A stretch of DNA of 36,601 nt from an uncultured Lachnospiraceae bacterium. Lineage in GTDB: Bacteria > Bacillota > Clostridia > Lachnospirales > Lachnospiraceae. The notes under the pieces are model-generated. The model made no database searches, had not been told where the DNA came from, and worked only from the letters and a program-made list of their open reading frames with translations. This document shows, piece by piece, positions 1 through 7,971 of this stretch. The stretch lies in assembly GCA_902775485.1 (NCBI GenBank), contig CACYMJ010000023.1:1-36601 (forward strand), given 5' to 3'. Each line of letters starts with the position of its first letter. Within the stretch, counting starts at the first letter, position 1. The position numbers and the translations under genes are program-made.

Positions 1-2
1 CC

Positions 3-1451
3 GGATCGACGTTTACGTCGGAGATCCCGGGATTTACCGATGCGGGAGAGCACACGATATATTACAGAGCCGAAAAGGAAGGGTACGATGCCGAAACGGG
101 GTCTGTTGTCGTAAAGGTCGATAAGGCTAAACTGGGCATACAGTGGAGCAGCGAGGACACATTTACATATGACGGCAAAAATCATGCGCCTACGGCAAAG
201 CCCACAGGGCTGCTCGGAAGCGACAGTGTCACGTTCAGTATTTCCGGTGCCGCAAGTTCAGCCGGGACGCATACCGCGCAGGTTACGGGGATGAGCGGAA
301 CGGGTTCTTCGAACTATGAGCTTCCTTCCGACCGGTCCAAACAGTTTACGATAGTTAAAAAATCATCATCTTCGGACAGCTCATCGGGCTCGTCGGCGGG
401 AAGCAGGAGTTCTACGGCGTCAGGAAGCGCCTCATCCGGAAGCAAAAGTCCGGCATCTGCCGGCAGCAAAACCTCGACGGCATCCGGAAACAAGAGCAGC
501 GCATCAACCGGAAGCAGGAGTTCGACCGCATCCGGCAGTGCCGCATCGGGCAGCAGGAGCTCGACAGCGTCCGGAAGTGCCTCATCGGGCAGCAAAAGTC
601 CGGCATCGTCCGGCGATGCGGATTCCGGATCGAAGAGCAAAACAGGGGATGCTGCATCGGCGGATACAAAGAAAACAGACGTTGGTGACAAGGACAAAAA
701 GGATAAAGATGCCGGGGATAAGGACAAAAAAGACTCTACCCCGGAAAAGATCGAGGACGGCATCAGGCTTGCGGACAATGAGGATGCTCTTAAAACCGTA
801 CTCGGTGAAGAAAAATACAATGAACTTGTTGAAGGCGGAGAAGAGCCTGATATACGTCTTAATGTCGAGCCGGTAAAAGATGTTTCGCCGGATGATAAGA
901 GGATCGCCGAGGAATGCATACAGTCGCATTCGGAGGATATCCCGAACCTTAAGATAGGCGATTATCTTGATATAAACCTTGAAGTCAGTGAAGGCGGGGA
1001 GTGGATCAGAATCTCCGAGATCGATGGAAAGATCAACCTGGTCCTTGAGGTTACGAAAGACCTGAAGGAAAAGGGCGATGAGTTCTGGATGCTCCATATT
1101 CACGGAGATGAGTCGACGCTTATCAAAGATTCCGATGATGATCCCGATACGGTGACGTTCGGAGTTGACGGCTTTTCGACATTTGTGCTCCTCTACAGCG
1201 AAAAGGAGCCGCAGGAGACAGCCCCTGCAGTCACGCCGGATCCGTCGGGCGATAAGGTGGCAGCGGCACAGGAAGAACCTGTATCCGGACCGGCAGCTGC
1301 CGTTACGACAGCTGATACGGGAGCATCTTCCGACAGTGATATGTGGCGCGTGTGGGTATTTGCAGCGCTTATCGTGGCAGGCGCGCTCACGGGTCTCGTA
1401 CTGGCTATACGTTCAAAGAGGAAAAACGGCGGTAACGGAAAAAGCGCTTGA
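3..1451 (+). CDS. C-terminal part of a large surface protein (MBG-type domain, Ser-rich linker, C-terminal anchor)
   Basis: The reading frame is open from base 3, so this is the 3' end of a gene that starts before the window; the first in-window ATG (291) is internal. The first ~110 residues are beta-rich and resemble the MBG family of bacterial Ig-like domains (TFTYDGKNH, then PTGLLGSDSV). A low-complexity Ser/Gly/Ala linker follows, then a Lys/Asp-rich stretch (KDKKDKDAGDKDKKD). Next is a folded region of ~150 residues ending VDGFSTFVLLYS. The C-terminus has ADTG, an acidic spacer, one hydrophobic helix (WVFAALIVAGALTG) and a basic tail (RSKRKNGG), the layout of a sortase signal or a simple membrane anchor. 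The stop lies in the loop of a terminator. Likely a cell-surface binding or structural protein; the ligand cannot be told. The class B sortase at 17968 could be its partner, but that is a guess. Confidence 0.8.
   Translation, partial: GSTFTSEIPGFTDAGEHTIYYRAEKEGYDAETGSVVVKVDKAKLGIQWSSEDTFTYDGKNHAPTAKPTGLLGSDSVTFSISGAASSAGTHTAQVTGMSGTGSSNYELPSDRSKQFTIVKKSSSSDSSSGSSAGSRSSTASGSASSGSKSPASAGSKTSTASGNKSSASTGSRSSTASGSAASGSRSSTASGSASSGSKSPASSGDADSGSKSKTGDAASADTKKTDVGDKDKKDKDAGDKDKKDSTPEKIEDGIRLADNEDALKTVLGEEKYNELVEGGEEPDIRLNVEPVKDVSPDDKRIAEECIQSHSEDIPNLKIGDYLDINLEVSEGGEWIRISEIDGKINLVLEVTKDLKEKGDEFWMLHIHGDESTLIKDSDDDPDTVTFGVDGFSTFVLLYSEKEPQETAPAVTPDPSGDKVAAAQEEPVSGPAAAVTTADTGASSDSDMWRVWVFAALIVAGALTGLVLAIRSKRKNGGNGKSA
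381..640 (+). repeat. Ser/Gly/Ala-rich coding repeats (linker)
   Basis: Imperfect in-frame repeats encode alternating blocks such as SRSSTASGSASSG and SKSPAS. The block starting near base 402 recurs almost unchanged at protein level near base 552, about 150 bp later, with many synonymous DNA differences. It probably forms an extended stalk between the folded domains and the anchor, and it is a plausible place for length variation by slippage or recombination. Confidence 0.75.
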
Positions 1452-1467
1452 CTACAGCGCTTTTTCC
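1437..1467 (+). terminator. Intrinsic terminator overlapping the surface-protein stop codon
   Basis: A perfect 12-bp inverted repeat (GGAAAAAGCGCT / AGCGCTTTTTCC) with a 7-base loop; the T run lies in the descending arm. The TGA stop (1449-1451) sits in the loop, so the last codons of the gene form the ascending arm. Confidence 0.8.
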
Positions 1468-1548
1468 CAATAATATATAAGGGAATTCTGATACGGACAG
1501 CTCGTGCCCGCTCGGGCAAAGATTTCCAAATTTATTTTGAAAATCATA

Positions 1549-1577
1549 TTGACAAATTCGAACAGATGTTTTATGCT
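1549..1577 (+). promoter_or_regulatory. recA promoter
   Basis: TTGACA (1549-1554), 17-bp spacer, TATGCT (1572-1577). The -35 is perfect and the spacing ideal for the housekeeping sigma factor. Transcription would start near 1584, giving a leader of about 55 bases. Two LexA-type boxes lie in the spacer and at the predicted start. Confidence 0.8.
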
Positions 1578-1597
1578 CCTATACAGAACAAATGTTC
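1560..1597. promoter_or_regulatory. Two LexA (SOS) boxes on the recA promoter
   Basis: A perfect GAAC-AAAT-GTTC at 1586-1597, inside a 14-bp palindrome (AGAACAAATGTTCT), matches the Gram-positive LexA/DinR consensus GAAC-N4-GTTC and lies on the predicted transcription start. A second, one-mismatch box (GAAC-AGAT-GTTT, 1560-1571) lies 26 bp upstream in the -35/-10 spacer. The placement fits repression by LexA bound at the promoter, relieved by RecA filaments. Confidence 0.85.
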
Positions 1598-1637
1598 TTG
1601 TGAGGGGCATGGGTATAGTTAGTAAAGGAGAATCAAT

Positions 1638-2708
1638 ATGGAACGTGAAGACAAGCTTAAGGCATTGGATGCGGCACTGGCACAGATAGAGAGGCAGTTC
1701 GGTAAGGGATCCGTCATGAAACTGGGTGATCCCGGAACACAGATGAATGTCGAGACGATACCCACCGGATCACTCAGTCTTGACATAGCACTCGGACTCG
1801 GCGGTATTCCCAAGGGAAGGATAGTCGAGATATACGGTCCCGAATCAAGCGGTAAGACGACCGTTACGCTTCACATGATAGCGGAGGTACAGAAGCGCGG
1901 AGGTATAGCGGGATTTATAGATGCCGAGCATGCGCTTGATCCCGTATATGCGAAGAATATAGGTGTCGATATCGACAACCTTTATATATCACAGCCGGAT
2001 AACGGTGAACAGGCACTTGAGATAACCGAGACAATGGTCAGATCGGGAGCGATCGACATAGTTGTAGTAGACTCGGTTGCAGCCCTTGTTCCCAAGGCCG
2101 AGATAGACGGAGAGATGGGAGATTCCCATGTCGGACTTCAGGCTAGACTTATGTCACAGGCACTTCGTAAGCTTACTGCCGTGATCAGCAAGTCCAACTG
2201 TACGGTCATTTTCATTAACCAGCTGCGTGAGAAGGTCGGCATTATGTTCGGTAATCCCGAGACGACCACGGGAGGAAGGGCACTGAAGTTCTACTCGTCC
2301 GTACGACTCGATGTGCGCCGTATAGAGTCGCTTAAGCAGGCCGGCGAGGTAATCGGTAACCGCACGAGAGTCAAGGTGGTCAAGAACAAGATCGCGCCTC
2401 CTTTCAAGGAAGCTGAATTTGATATCATGTTCGGAAAGGGCATATCAAGAGAGGGAGATCTTCTCGATCTTGCAGCAGATGCCAACATAATCGTCAAGTC
2501 CGGAGCATGGTATGCTTACAAGGGCCAGAAGATCGGCCAGGGGCGTGAGAACGCCAAACAGTATCTGCTTGATAATCCCGAAGTTTACTCAGAGGTTGAG
2601 AAGCTTGTAAGGGATCATTATTTCAAGACTGAGGAAACCGCGGATCCCGAGAAGGAAAACGTCAAAGCCTCCAAAGCAAACGACAAACAATCCGCTTCAG
2701 ATCAATAA
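1638..2708 (+). CDS. recA: Recombinase RecA
   Basis: DNA-dependent ATPase that forms filaments on single-stranded DNA, drives strand exchange in homologous recombination and stimulates LexA self-cleavage. The 356-residue length is normal. Walker A GPESSGKT is at residues 67-74, followed by the Walker-B-type [11 protein letters not shown] and the [10 protein letters not shown] / [11 protein letters not shown] segments of the DNA-binding loops. The C-terminal tail is acidic and polar ([10 protein letters not shown]), as in other RecA proteins. The start follows AAAGGAG. It is followed after 12 bases by recX, which encodes its modulator, so the two are almost certainly co-transcribed. SOS control is indicated by the LexA boxes in its promoter. 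Confidence 0.98.
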   Translation: MEREDKLKALDAALAQIERQFGKGSVMKLGDPGTQMNVETIPTGSLSLDIALGLGGIPKGRIVEIYGPESSGKTTVTLHMIAEVQKRGGIAGFIDAEHALDPVYAKNIGVDIDNLYISQPDNGEQALEITETMVRSGAIDIVVVDSVAALVPKAEIDGEMGDSHVGLQARLMSQALRKLTAVISKSNCTVIFINQLREKVGIMFGNPETTTGGRALKFYSSVRLDVRRIESLKQAGEVIGNRTRVKVVKNKIAPPFKEAEFDIMFGKGISREGDLLDLAADANIIVKSGAWYAYKGQKIGQGRENAKQYLLDNPEVYSEVEKLVRDHYFKTEETADPEKENVKASKANDKQSASDQ

Positions 2709-2720
2709 GGACAGCGTTAT

Positions 2721-3347
2721 ATGGAAATGATCGTTACCAAACTGGAGCCGTATCCCAAGGGGAAGGGCAGGGTTTCCGTATACTTAAACGACAGGTTCGC
2801 CTTTGTATTGTACAAAGGCGAACTTTCGCAATACGGCATCAGAGAAGGGATCGTTATGGATGACGGACTGTATGACAGGATCCTTAACGAGACCCTGACG
2901 GTTCGTGCGAAAAAGCGCGGAATGAACCTTCTCATGACTACTGACAGGACCGAGTCCGACATAAGACGCAAGCTTAAGGAAGGAGGATATCCGCAGGAGG
3001 CAGTGGATGCCGCCACAGACTACCTCAAGTCTTTTCATTACATAGATGACAGAAGATATGCGGATGAATACATAAGGTTCAAGTCTTCTTCCATGAGCCG
3101 CAAACAGATGACAATGAAGCTTTTGGAAAAGGGAGTTGATAAGGAGACGATAGAACAGGCATTTCTTGACAGTGAATCGCAGAGCGGTCAGAGTACTGAA
3201 GAGAGCGAGCGTGAACTGATCGGAAAGCTTATAGCAAAGCGATGTCCACAAGGCGTGGAAAACCTTGATAATGCAGGCAGACAGAAGCTTTATGCATACC
3301 TGTACAGGAAGGGTTTTTCAATGTCGGCGATAGAGGAAAGTACTTGA
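2721..3347 (+). CDS. recX: Regulatory protein RecX
   Basis: RecX binds RecA filaments and modulates their extension and ATPase activity. The 208-residue protein is three-helix-repeat rich with typical RecX stretches: SDIRRKLKEGGYPQEAVDAA, YIDDRRYADEYIR and KGVDKETIEQAF. Its position right behind recA is the usual one in Firmicutes and is strong supporting evidence. The start at 2721 follows AAGGA; a Met two codons downstream is an alternative. The N-terminal half (KLEPYPKGKGRVSVYLNDRFAFVLYKGE, given here only as a location marker for residues 5-32) is the extra beta-rich region seen in Firmicute RecX. Its stop codon overlaps the -35 of the next promoter. Confidence 0.93.
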   Translation: MEMIVTKLEPYPKGKGRVSVYLNDRFAFVLYKGELSQYGIREGIVMDDGLYDRILNETLTVRAKKRGMNLLMTTDRTESDIRRKLKEGGYPQEAVDAATDYLKSFHYIDDRRYADEYIRFKSSSMSRKQMTMKLLEKGVDKETIEQAFLDSESQSGQSTEESERELIGKLIAKRCPQGVENLDNAGRQKLYAYLYRKGFSMSAIEEST

Positions 3348-3408
3348 CATAATATCGGCAAATGTTTATTATTTTAATGTTGTATTATTGATGGTACATG
3401 TATACAAT
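3344..3408 (+). promoter_or_regulatory. Two tandem candidate promoters for rny
   Basis: P1: TTGACA (3344-3349), 17-bp spacer, TATTAT (3367-3372); its -35 overlaps the recX stop. P2: TTGTAT (3380-3385), 17-bp spacer, TACAAT (3403-3408). P1 is the stronger match. The leaders would be about 75 and 39 bases, both very A/T-rich. Confidence 0.6.
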
Positions 3409-3452
3409 ATATATTTTTTTGTACTATGACAATTTTATAAGGAGGTAGACCC

Positions 3453-5009
3453 GTGCCGGATTTTGTAATTTGGATTGGTATCGGTGTACTTCTTGCGGTG
3501 GTCGCATTCGTCGTGGCATACAAGATCGGTTACAATGCCCGCAGCAAAGCTGATGAGGGAAAGATCGGAAATGCCGAACAGAAGGCGCGTGAGATCATTG
3601 ATGATGCGCTCAAGACAGCGGAGACGAAAAAGCGTGAGAGTCTCCTTGAGATCAAGGAAGAGTCGATAAAGACGAAGAATGAACTCGAGAAGGAGACGAA
3701 GGAACGCAGAGCAGAGCTTTCCAGAAACGAAAGAAGACTTCAGCAGAAGGAAGAGAACGTTGATAAGAAGCTTGAACAGATAGAGCGTCGTGAGCAGTCA
3801 CTTTCAGCAAGAGAAGATTCACTGAACAAGAAAAAGGAAGAGGTCAACAAGCTCAATGAGCAAAGGGTACGGGAACTTGAACGGATTTCAGGTTTAACCT
3901 CTGAACAGGCAAAAGAGTATCTGTTAAAAGTAGTCGAAGAAGAAGTAAAGCACGAGACCGCTGTAAAGATCAAGGAAATGGATCAGCGCGTCAAGGAGGA
4001 AGCCGGCAAGAAGGCCAGAGATTATGTTGTCAATGCCATCCAGAGATGTGCGGTTGACCATGTGGCTGAATCCACGATCTCCGTGGTACAGCTTCCCAGC
4101 GATGAGATGAAGGGAAGGATCATAGGTCGAGAGGGTAGGAATATACGTACTCTTGAGACTATGACAGGCGTCGACCTTATCGTCGATGATACCCCGGAGG
4201 CAGTTGTCTTATCGGGATTTGATCCTATCAGAAGAGAGGTCGCAAGGATCGCTCTTGAGAAGCTCATCGTTGACGGACGTATCCATCCCTCAAGAATTGA
4301 GGAAATGGTTGAGAAGGCCGAGAAGGAAGTCGAGAACGGCATCCGTGAGGCCGGCGAATCAGCGCTTCTCGAAACAAATGTGCATGGTGTACATCCCGAG
4401 CTTGTCAAACTGCTCGGACGTATGAAGTTCAGAACGAGTTACGGACAGAATGCCCTCAAGCATTCGATCGAGGTATCACTTCTGGCCGGGCTTCTGGCCC
4501 AGGAGGTCGGAGTGGATGTCCGTATGGCAAAGCGTGCCGGACTTTTACATGATATCGGTAAGGCTGTCGATCACGAGATGGAAGGAACACATATCCAGCT
4601 CGGTGTCGAGCTTTGTAAGAAGTACAAGGAATCGCCGATCGTTATCAATTCCGTTGAATCACATCACGGAGATGTTGAACCGCAGTCACTTATCGCCTGC
4701 CTTATACAGGCAGCAGATGCGATCAGTGCGGCGCGTCCCGGCGCAAGAAGAGAAACACTTGAGACATATACTAACAGATTACAGCAACTTGAAGATATCA
4801 CAAACGGCTTCAAGGGAGTCGACAAATCTTTTGCTATTCAGGCAGGTAGGGAAGTCCGCGTAATGGTAGTTCCCGAACAGGTTAACGATTCTGACATGGT
4901 ACTGTTGGCAAGGGACATCAGCAAGCAGATAGAAGCAGAGCTGGAGTATCCCGGTCAGATAAAGGTAAGTGTCATAAGAGAGAGTCGAGTAACCGATTAC
5001 GCAAAGTAA
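3453..5009 (+). CDS. rny: Ribonuclease Y
   Basis: Membrane-anchored endoribonuclease that starts decay of many mRNAs and processes some operon transcripts in Firmicutes. The start is GTG at 3453, behind a strong AGGAGG. The 518 residues are normal for the family. Order: N-terminal membrane helix (about 4-24, [19 protein letters not shown]), a long charged coiled coil (about 30-185), a KH RNA-binding domain with [10 protein letters not shown] near residue 216, then an HD domain with [12 protein letters not shown], where the metal-binding pair is H366-D367. It has its own promoters downstream of recX and is closed by a strong terminator. In Bacillus subtilis RNase Y processes the gapA operon mRNA; the gap-pgk-tpiA cluster in this window, with hairpins between genes, would be a natural substrate, but that is inference. 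Confidence 0.97.
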   Translation: MPDFVIWIGIGVLLAVVAFVVAYKIGYNARSKADEGKIGNAEQKAREIIDDALKTAETKKRESLLEIKEESIKTKNELEKETKERRAELSRNERRLQQKEENVDKKLEQIERREQSLSAREDSLNKKKEEVNKLNEQRVRELERISGLTSEQAKEYLLKVVEEEVKHETAVKIKEMDQRVKEEAGKKARDYVVNAIQRCAVDHVAESTISVVQLPSDEMKGRIIGREGRNIRTLETMTGVDLIVDDTPEAVVLSGFDPIRREVARIALEKLIVDGRIHPSRIEEMVEKAEKEVENGIREAGESALLETNVHGVHPELVKLLGRMKFRTSYGQNALKHSIEVSLLAGLLAQEVGVDVRMAKRAGLLHDIGKAVDHEMEGTHIQLGVELCKKYKESPIVINSVESHHGDVEPQSLIACLIQAADAISAARPGARRETLETYTNRLQQLEDITNGFKGVDKSFAIQAGREVRVMVVPEQVNDSDMVLLARDISKQIEAELEYPGQIKVSVIRESRVTDYAK

Positions 5010-5015
5010 AACAAA

Positions 5016-5043
5016 AGCTCCGATCGAAAGATCGGAGCTTTTT
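5016..5043. terminator. Terminator after rny, probably bidirectional
   Basis: AGCTCCGATC / GATCGGAGCT, a 10-bp perfect stem closed by a GAAA tetraloop, followed by TTTTT on the plus strand. On the minus strand the same stem is followed by TTTTGTTTTA, so it can also stop the convergent gene at 5084. A second, weaker stem (TATCCTG / CAGGATA, 5057-5075) lies between them. Confidence 0.9.
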
Positions 5044-5083
5044 CATTTACATTATCTATCCTGTCAAACAGGATATGTGCTTT

Positions 5084-5569
5084 TTAGAGATAAGGAGCAA
5101 GCTTAACCTTTGCATCTGCAAGATAAGCTTCTGCAGCTGCTCTCTGGGCAACAGCTGTGTCATATTCCTTCTGAGCTGAAGCAACTTCATCTGACCATGT
5201 AGGGCTCATGTTAAGAAGATTCTTGAAGTTGTTAAGCTGTGCAAGACGTGTAGCCTCGATCTGCTTAAGGTTATAAACGTTCTTGCTGAGGCAGTCGATG
5301 TGGTTCTCTGCGCACTCTTTGTTAACTCTTGCAATCTTGTCGGCAACAAGAGCCTTCTGAGCTGCGATAACAGCGTCAGCGTTAGGGCCGCACTGCTTGC
5401 TGATGAAAATGTTAAGATCTGCATTGAGCTTTGCAGTGTTGTTGTTAAGAAGAGTGATAAGATAATCCGTATTTGTTGAGGAGAAGCTTACCTCTCTTGC
5501 CATAACAGGCATTGCAAGCGTAGCTACCAAAAGAGCTGTTACAACTAAAATTCTTGCTAATTTCTTCAT
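5084..5569 (-). CDS. Small secreted alpha-helical protein of unknown function
   Basis: 161 residues. A clear signal peptide (MKKLARILVVTALLVATLAMPVMA) predicts export, with cleavage after VMA. The mature ~137 residues are rich in Ala, Lys, Asn and Leu and predicted to be helical; the last third (EVASAQKEYDTAVAQRAAAEA) looks like a coiled coil. There are two Cys residues (CGPN and KECAENHIDC carry three in all), no membrane anchor, lipobox or sorting signal. The start follows AGGAGG at good spacing. It is monocistronic, convergent to rny. I do not recognise the family. It may be a secreted or wall-associated structural protein; no enzymatic motif is visible. Confidence 0.8.
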   Translation of the reverse strand: MKKLARILVVTALLVATLAMPVMAREVSFSSTNTDYLITLLNNNTAKLNADLNIFISKQCGPNADAVIAAQKALVADKIARVNKECAENHIDCLSKNVYNLKQIEATRLAQLNNFKNLLNMSPTWSDEVASAQKEYDTAVAQRAAAEAYLADAKVKLAPYL

Positions 5570-5624
5570 TTGTCAAACCTCCTGTTTTTGTCTGCCTTAC
5601 GGCAAAACTTGTTATGCGATGAAT

Positions 5625-5653
5625 ATATTACTACAAATACGTCCCAAAATCAA
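5625..5653 (-). promoter_or_regulatory. Candidate promoter for the small secreted protein
   Basis: Minus strand: TTGATT (5648-5653), 17-bp spacer, TAATAT (5625-5630). Both boxes match four of six consensus bases. A small TGCC-TTAC-GGCA hairpin lies in the leader (5593-5604), just upstream of the ribosome site. Confidence 0.4.
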
Positions 5654-5750
5654 GCATATCAAGTCTATTGCCGCTTACCCCGTGCAGTCGCCGCCTTTTT
5701 TTTCATATGATATAATGATCATATTTATAAACGGAAAAGAGACAGACTAT

Positions 5751-6590
5751 ATGCCTGATAAGATCATCACGAAATTTTTCATCACAGCCGTTGCTGCTAT
5801 TCTGCTTACAGCCTGCGGCAAGGCCGATACTGATAAGCCCGATACTGATAAGGCCGTAACTGTGCCGCCAACGATCGTGGTTGAAGGCCCTGACAGGAAT
5901 GATACACTCATGCCGGATGCTGCGGATGATGATAAAACTGCGGACAGTGCAATGGAAGATGACAATGATATGTCAATGGATGAACAGCAGAAAAGTGTTA
6001 AAACGTATGATCCGGATGAATATTTTTATGCGGAAGAGATAAGTGACGATCTGTTTGCAAGGATGCAGGGGAAGAGCTATCCGGATGACTGCAGTGTTGC
6101 CAGAGATGAGCTTTGTCACCTGGTCCTGTTATATAAGGATATAAACGGTGATACGCATGAGGGTGAAATGGTATGCAATATTGCGATATCCGATAAACTT
6201 ACCGATATATTCAGACAGTTGTATGATGCCGATTATCCGATAGAGAAGATGGTGCTCATCGACGAATACGACGGTAACGATGATGCATCGATGAGTGATA
6301 ATAACACGTCCTGTTTTAACTACAGGGTTGTATCGGGAACAAACAAGATATCAAAACACGGTTACGGCCTGGCCGTGGATCTTAATCCGCGATACAATCC
6401 GTACATACATAAGATAAACGGAGAAGAACTCATAGAGCCTGAAAACGGCATAGAGTATGCAGACCGCACGGCCGATTTTGACTATAAGATCGATACGGAT
6501 GATCTTGCTTATAAACTGTTCACACAGGCGGGTTTTACATGGGGCGGCTCATGGAAAAACTCCAAGGATTATCAGCATTTCCAGATGTAA
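5751..6590 (+). CDS. Lipoprotein M15-family metallopeptidase (D-Ala-D-Ala carboxypeptidase-like)
   Basis: Predicted zinc peptidase acting on peptidoglycan stem peptides outside the membrane. From the ATG at 5751 the protein has 279 residues; this start gives a proper lipoprotein signal peptide with lipobox LTAC (Cys22), whereas the longer in-frame start at 5619 would place ~44 extra residues before it. A TATAAT at 5711-5716 fits the shorter form. Residues 23-90 are an Asp-rich linker with small repeats (ADTDKPDTDK). The C-terminal catalytic domain carries SKHGYGLAVDLNP (zinc ligands H203 and D210), a Trp-Gly-Gly segment (FTWGGSW) and a terminal DYQHFQM with the third ligand H276, the pattern of VanY/M15C-like enzymes. 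It ends right after the last ligand, as is usual for the family. It is monocistronic. Substrate specificity cannot be read off. Confidence 0.85.
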   Translation: MPDKIITKFFITAVAAILLTACGKADTDKPDTDKAVTVPPTIVVEGPDRNDTLMPDAADDDKTADSAMEDDNDMSMDEQQKSVKTYDPDEYFYAEEISDDLFARMQGKSYPDDCSVARDELCHLVLLYKDINGDTHEGEMVCNIAISDKLTDIFRQLYDADYPIEKMVLIDEYDGNDDASMSDNNTSCFNYRVVSGTNKISKHGYGLAVDLNPRYNPYIHKINGEELIEPENGIEYADRTADFDYKIDTDDLAYKLFTQAGFTWGGSWKNSKDYQHFQM

Positions 6591-6628
6591 TATTCCCGTA
6601 TTTGATATCGTCCCACAAATCCCAGGAT

Positions 6629-6657
6629 TTGCAAAAATCGAAAAAGAGTGCTATTAT
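6629..6657 (+). promoter_or_regulatory. Candidate thrH promoter
   Basis: TTGCAA (6629-6634), 17-bp spacer, TATTAT (6652-6657), about 55 bases before the thrH ribosome site. A short stem (CAAATCC / GGATTTG, 6616-6631) overlaps the -35. Confidence 0.5.
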
Positions 6658-6720
6658 GTAAACCACGGCGGCCGGATGATATTTATCATAGCCGCTTGTT
6701 ATAGTAAGGAGATTATGAAC

Positions 6721-7320
6721 ATGAATGTAGTATGTCTTGACCTTGAAGGTGTTCTTGTGCCCGAAATATGGATCGCGTTCTCAAAAGCGAGCGGGATCGA
6801 TGAACTCAAGCGCACAACGCGGGATGAGCCGGATTATGACAAACTGATGAAATGGAGACTTGGGATCCTTAAGGACCACGGTCTGGGCATCAATGAGATA
6901 CAGGAAACGATCGCCGGGATCGATCCGCTTCCGGGAGCAAAAGATTTTCTTGATGAACTGCGCAGTATCACGCAGGCGATAATAATAAGCGATACGTTTG
7001 AACAGTTTGCCACTCCGCTGATGAAAAAGCTCGGATGGCCGACTCTTTTCTGTAATACGCTTGAGATTGCCGATAGCGGTGAGATAACGGGATATCGCAT
7101 GAGATGCGAAAAATCGAAGCTTACGACCGTAAGAGCGCTTCAGTCGGCAGGCTTTGAGACAATAGCATGCGGAGACAGCTTTAACGATCTTGCGATGATA
7201 CAGGCCGGAAAGAACGGGTTCCTTTTTAGGACAACCGACAAGATCAGGGCAGATTATCCGGATATACCTGCATTTACGGAATATAACGATCTTCTTGAGG
7301 CGATAAAAGGAGTGCTGTAG
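6721..7320 (+). CDS. thrH: ThrH: phosphoserine phosphatase / homoserine phosphotransferase
   Basis: HAD-superfamily enzyme. In Pseudomonas ThrH removes phosphate from phosphoserine and can pass it to homoserine. The N-terminus (MNVVCLDLEGVLVPEIWIAF) is nearly the ThrH signature, with nucleophile Asp7 in DLEGV, where most HAD enzymes have DxD. ISDTF (motif II Ser), CEKSK (motif III region) and CGDSFNDLAM (motif IV) follow. At 199 residues it is full length. The start at 6721 is 9 bases after AAGGAG; the ATG at 6715 is only 3 bases away and is less likely. The next gene starts directly after its stop, indicating a two-gene operon. A role in serine or threonine synthesis is the family-based inference. 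Confidence 0.9.
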   Translation: MNVVCLDLEGVLVPEIWIAFSKASGIDELKRTTRDEPDYDKLMKWRLGILKDHGLGINEIQETIAGIDPLPGAKDFLDELRSITQAIIISDTFEQFATPLMKKLGWPTLFCNTLEIADSGEITGYRMRCEKSKLTTVRALQSAGFETIACGDSFNDLAMIQAGKNGFLFRTTDKIRADYPDIPAFTEYNDLLEAIKGVL

Positions 7321-7953
7321 ATGGCTGTAAACATTGCCGTAAATGTACAAAACAGCATCCGTATCAAGGGATCGAAGACACTTTACTTTGATCCATGGCA
7401 GATCGAAGGAGAACCTCATGACGGAGATTATGTTTTCATCACGCATGAGCACTACGATCATTTTTCGCCGGAGGATATAACGAAGGTCATAAAACCCGAC
7501 GGATATCTGGTGATGCCGGCTTCCATGGAGAATCTTAGCGGTGCCATTACGGCTATTCCGAGCAACCACGCGGTTACCGTAAGGCCCGGGGAAAAGCGCG
7601 AGATAGCGCGCCTAATGGTGGAGGCGTATCCTGCATATAATCAGGGCAAGCCGTTTCATATCAAGCGTTACGGATGGCTCGGATACGTTGTCACGCTTGA
7701 TGCGGACAGGTATTATGTCTGCGGTGATACGGATGAGATCCCCGAGATCAGAAATATAAGATGCGATGTGGCATTTATTCCCATAGGAGGAACATACACG
7801 ATGGATGCGACTGAGGCGGCGCATCTTGCCATGCGCCTGCATCCCAGAGTCGTTATACCGACACACTACGGAAGCGTTGTCGGCTCCCCGGTTGACGGGG
7901 ATTTCTTCCAGGGCCTTCTGCCCCGGGACATGCGCTGCGAACTGCTGCTGTAG
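7321..7953 (+). CDS. Metallo-beta-lactamase-fold hydrolase
   Basis: 210 residues. The metal-binding motif THEHYDH (H42, H44, D46, H47) is followed by CGDTDEI and IPTHYGS, the remaining metal-binding segments of the MBL fold in the short UlaG/YtnP-like subgroup. The gene begins at the base after the thrH stop (CTG-TAG-ATG) with the ribosome site inside thrH (AAAGGAG), so translation is probably coupled. No signal peptide, so cytosolic. The substrate cannot be predicted; an N-acyl, phosphodiester or cyclic-ester hydrolase are all possible. Pairing with thrH suggests a metabolic or repair role, but that is only contextual. Confidence 0.85.
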   Translation: MAVNIAVNVQNSIRIKGSKTLYFDPWQIEGEPHDGDYVFITHEHYDHFSPEDITKVIKPDGYLVMPASMENLSGAITAIPSNHAVTVRPGEKREIARLMVEAYPAYNQGKPFHIKRYGWLGYVVTLDADRYYVCGDTDEIPEIRNIRCDVAFIPIGGTYTMDATEAAHLAMRLHPRVVIPTHYGSVVGSPVDGDFFQGLLPRDMRCELLL

Positions 7954-7971
7954 TGTGACACCTCCCACACT

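Noticed and set aside
314-1103. Long open frames on the minus strand opposite the Ser-rich surface protein
   Set aside because: They arise from the repetitive codons of the real gene, have no ribosome site and translate to low-complexity Leu/Pro or Cys-rich sequence.
5619-5750. Upstream ATG extending the M15-type lipoprotein by 44 residues
   Set aside because: The extension would bury the lipoprotein signal peptide, and a TATAAT lies within it; the ATG at 5751 gives a proper N-terminus.
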